A DNA stretch of 64,000 bases from Paenibacillus cellulosilyticus. Lineage in GTDB: Bacteria > Bacillota > Bacilli > Paenibacillales > Paenibacillaceae. Positions within the stretch are counted from its first letter, which is position 1. Each line of letters opens with the position of its first letter. The DNA lies in assembly GCF_003182255.1 (NCBI RefSeq), contig NZ_QGTQ01000018.1, forward strand, positions 1 to 64,000, given 5' to 3'. A program made the translations under genes and the position numbers. This document shows positions 63,942 to 64,000 of the stretch, piece after piece. The notes below the pieces were generated by a model. That model had not been told where the DNA came from, searched no databases, and worked only from the letters and a program-made list of their open reading frames with translations.

Positions 63942-64000
63942 TTAATCGAAGATGGAGACGATAATTAAGAATATGGCCAACAGGACGTATAACACGACCG
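63942..64000 (-). CDS. C-terminal end of a small hydrophobic protein (partial)
   Basis: On the minus strand the last 18 codons read VVLYVLLAIFLIIVSIFD then TAA, followed 17 bases later by a strong terminator. The short hydrophobic helix at the very C-terminus resembles the YjcZ-like sporulation microproteins, but only the tail is visible and the identity is a guess. The start lies beyond the window. Confidence 0.5.
   Translation of the reverse strand, partial: VVLYVLLAIFLIIVSIFD

Overview
The window looks like the chromosome of an endospore-forming member of the Bacillota, most likely Paenibacillaceae (Paenibacillus or a close relative). The grounds are sporulation and germination genes (spoIIP, gpr, spoVAC/AD/AE), a CIRCE-controlled hrcA-grpE-dnaK-dnaJ operon, a leucine T-box, strong AGGAGG ribosome binding sites, frequent TTG starts, and a YesM/YesN-type two-component system beside a sugar ABC transporter. 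The genus is an inference from gene order and protein style; there is no rRNA gene to confirm it. No tRNA, rRNA, CRISPR array or prophage was seen.

Most genes are on the minus strand. Read from high to low coordinates, the window follows the conserved Bacillus yqe/com/heat-shock block. It begins with spoVAC-spoVAD-spoVAE and a MoxR-DUF58-transglutaminase operon. A nine-gene operon follows: yqeG-yqeH-aroE-yhbY-nadD-yqeK-rsfS-cvfB-yqeM. Next come a small zinc-finger-like protein (+), leuS with a T-box leader, comER (+), comEA-comEB-comEC, an ECF sigma/anti-sigma pair, holA, rpsT (+), gpr, spoIIP, a yqxA-like gene, lepA, hemW, a GNAT gene, and hrcA-grpE-dnaK-dnaJ. The block resumes at prmA, then an M50 protease, rsmE, mtaB, a NUDIX gene and deoC. 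The low-coordinate end holds a Na/Pi cotransporter, an rRNA methyltransferase, an LCP protein, a luciferase-like monooxygenase, a NUDIX hydrolase and the start of an IS110-family element.

The prmA-rsmE-mtaB group, which in Bacillus directly follows dnaJ, is separated from dnaJ here by about 13.7 kb. That stretch carries accessory genes: two small proteins, an SGNH esterase, a sugar utilisation locus (YesN/YesM-like two-component system, binding protein, two permeases, LacZ-type beta-galactosidase) with cre-like sites, and a self-regulated GntR/YtrA-type ABC exporter operon.

The intergenic DNA is unusually rich in repeats that the genes do not explain. There is a modular GC-rich element of about 110-250 bp in four copies; a roughly 30-bp element built on CTAACGG in eight copies at two sites; a 66-67-bp element in two tandem pairs, each just upstream of a ribosome binding site (one in front of grpE); a nine-unit GATAC microsatellite; an array of related motifs upstream of spoVAC; and one copy of a MITE/REP-like inverted repeat. 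I consider these repeats the most likely under-described content of the window.
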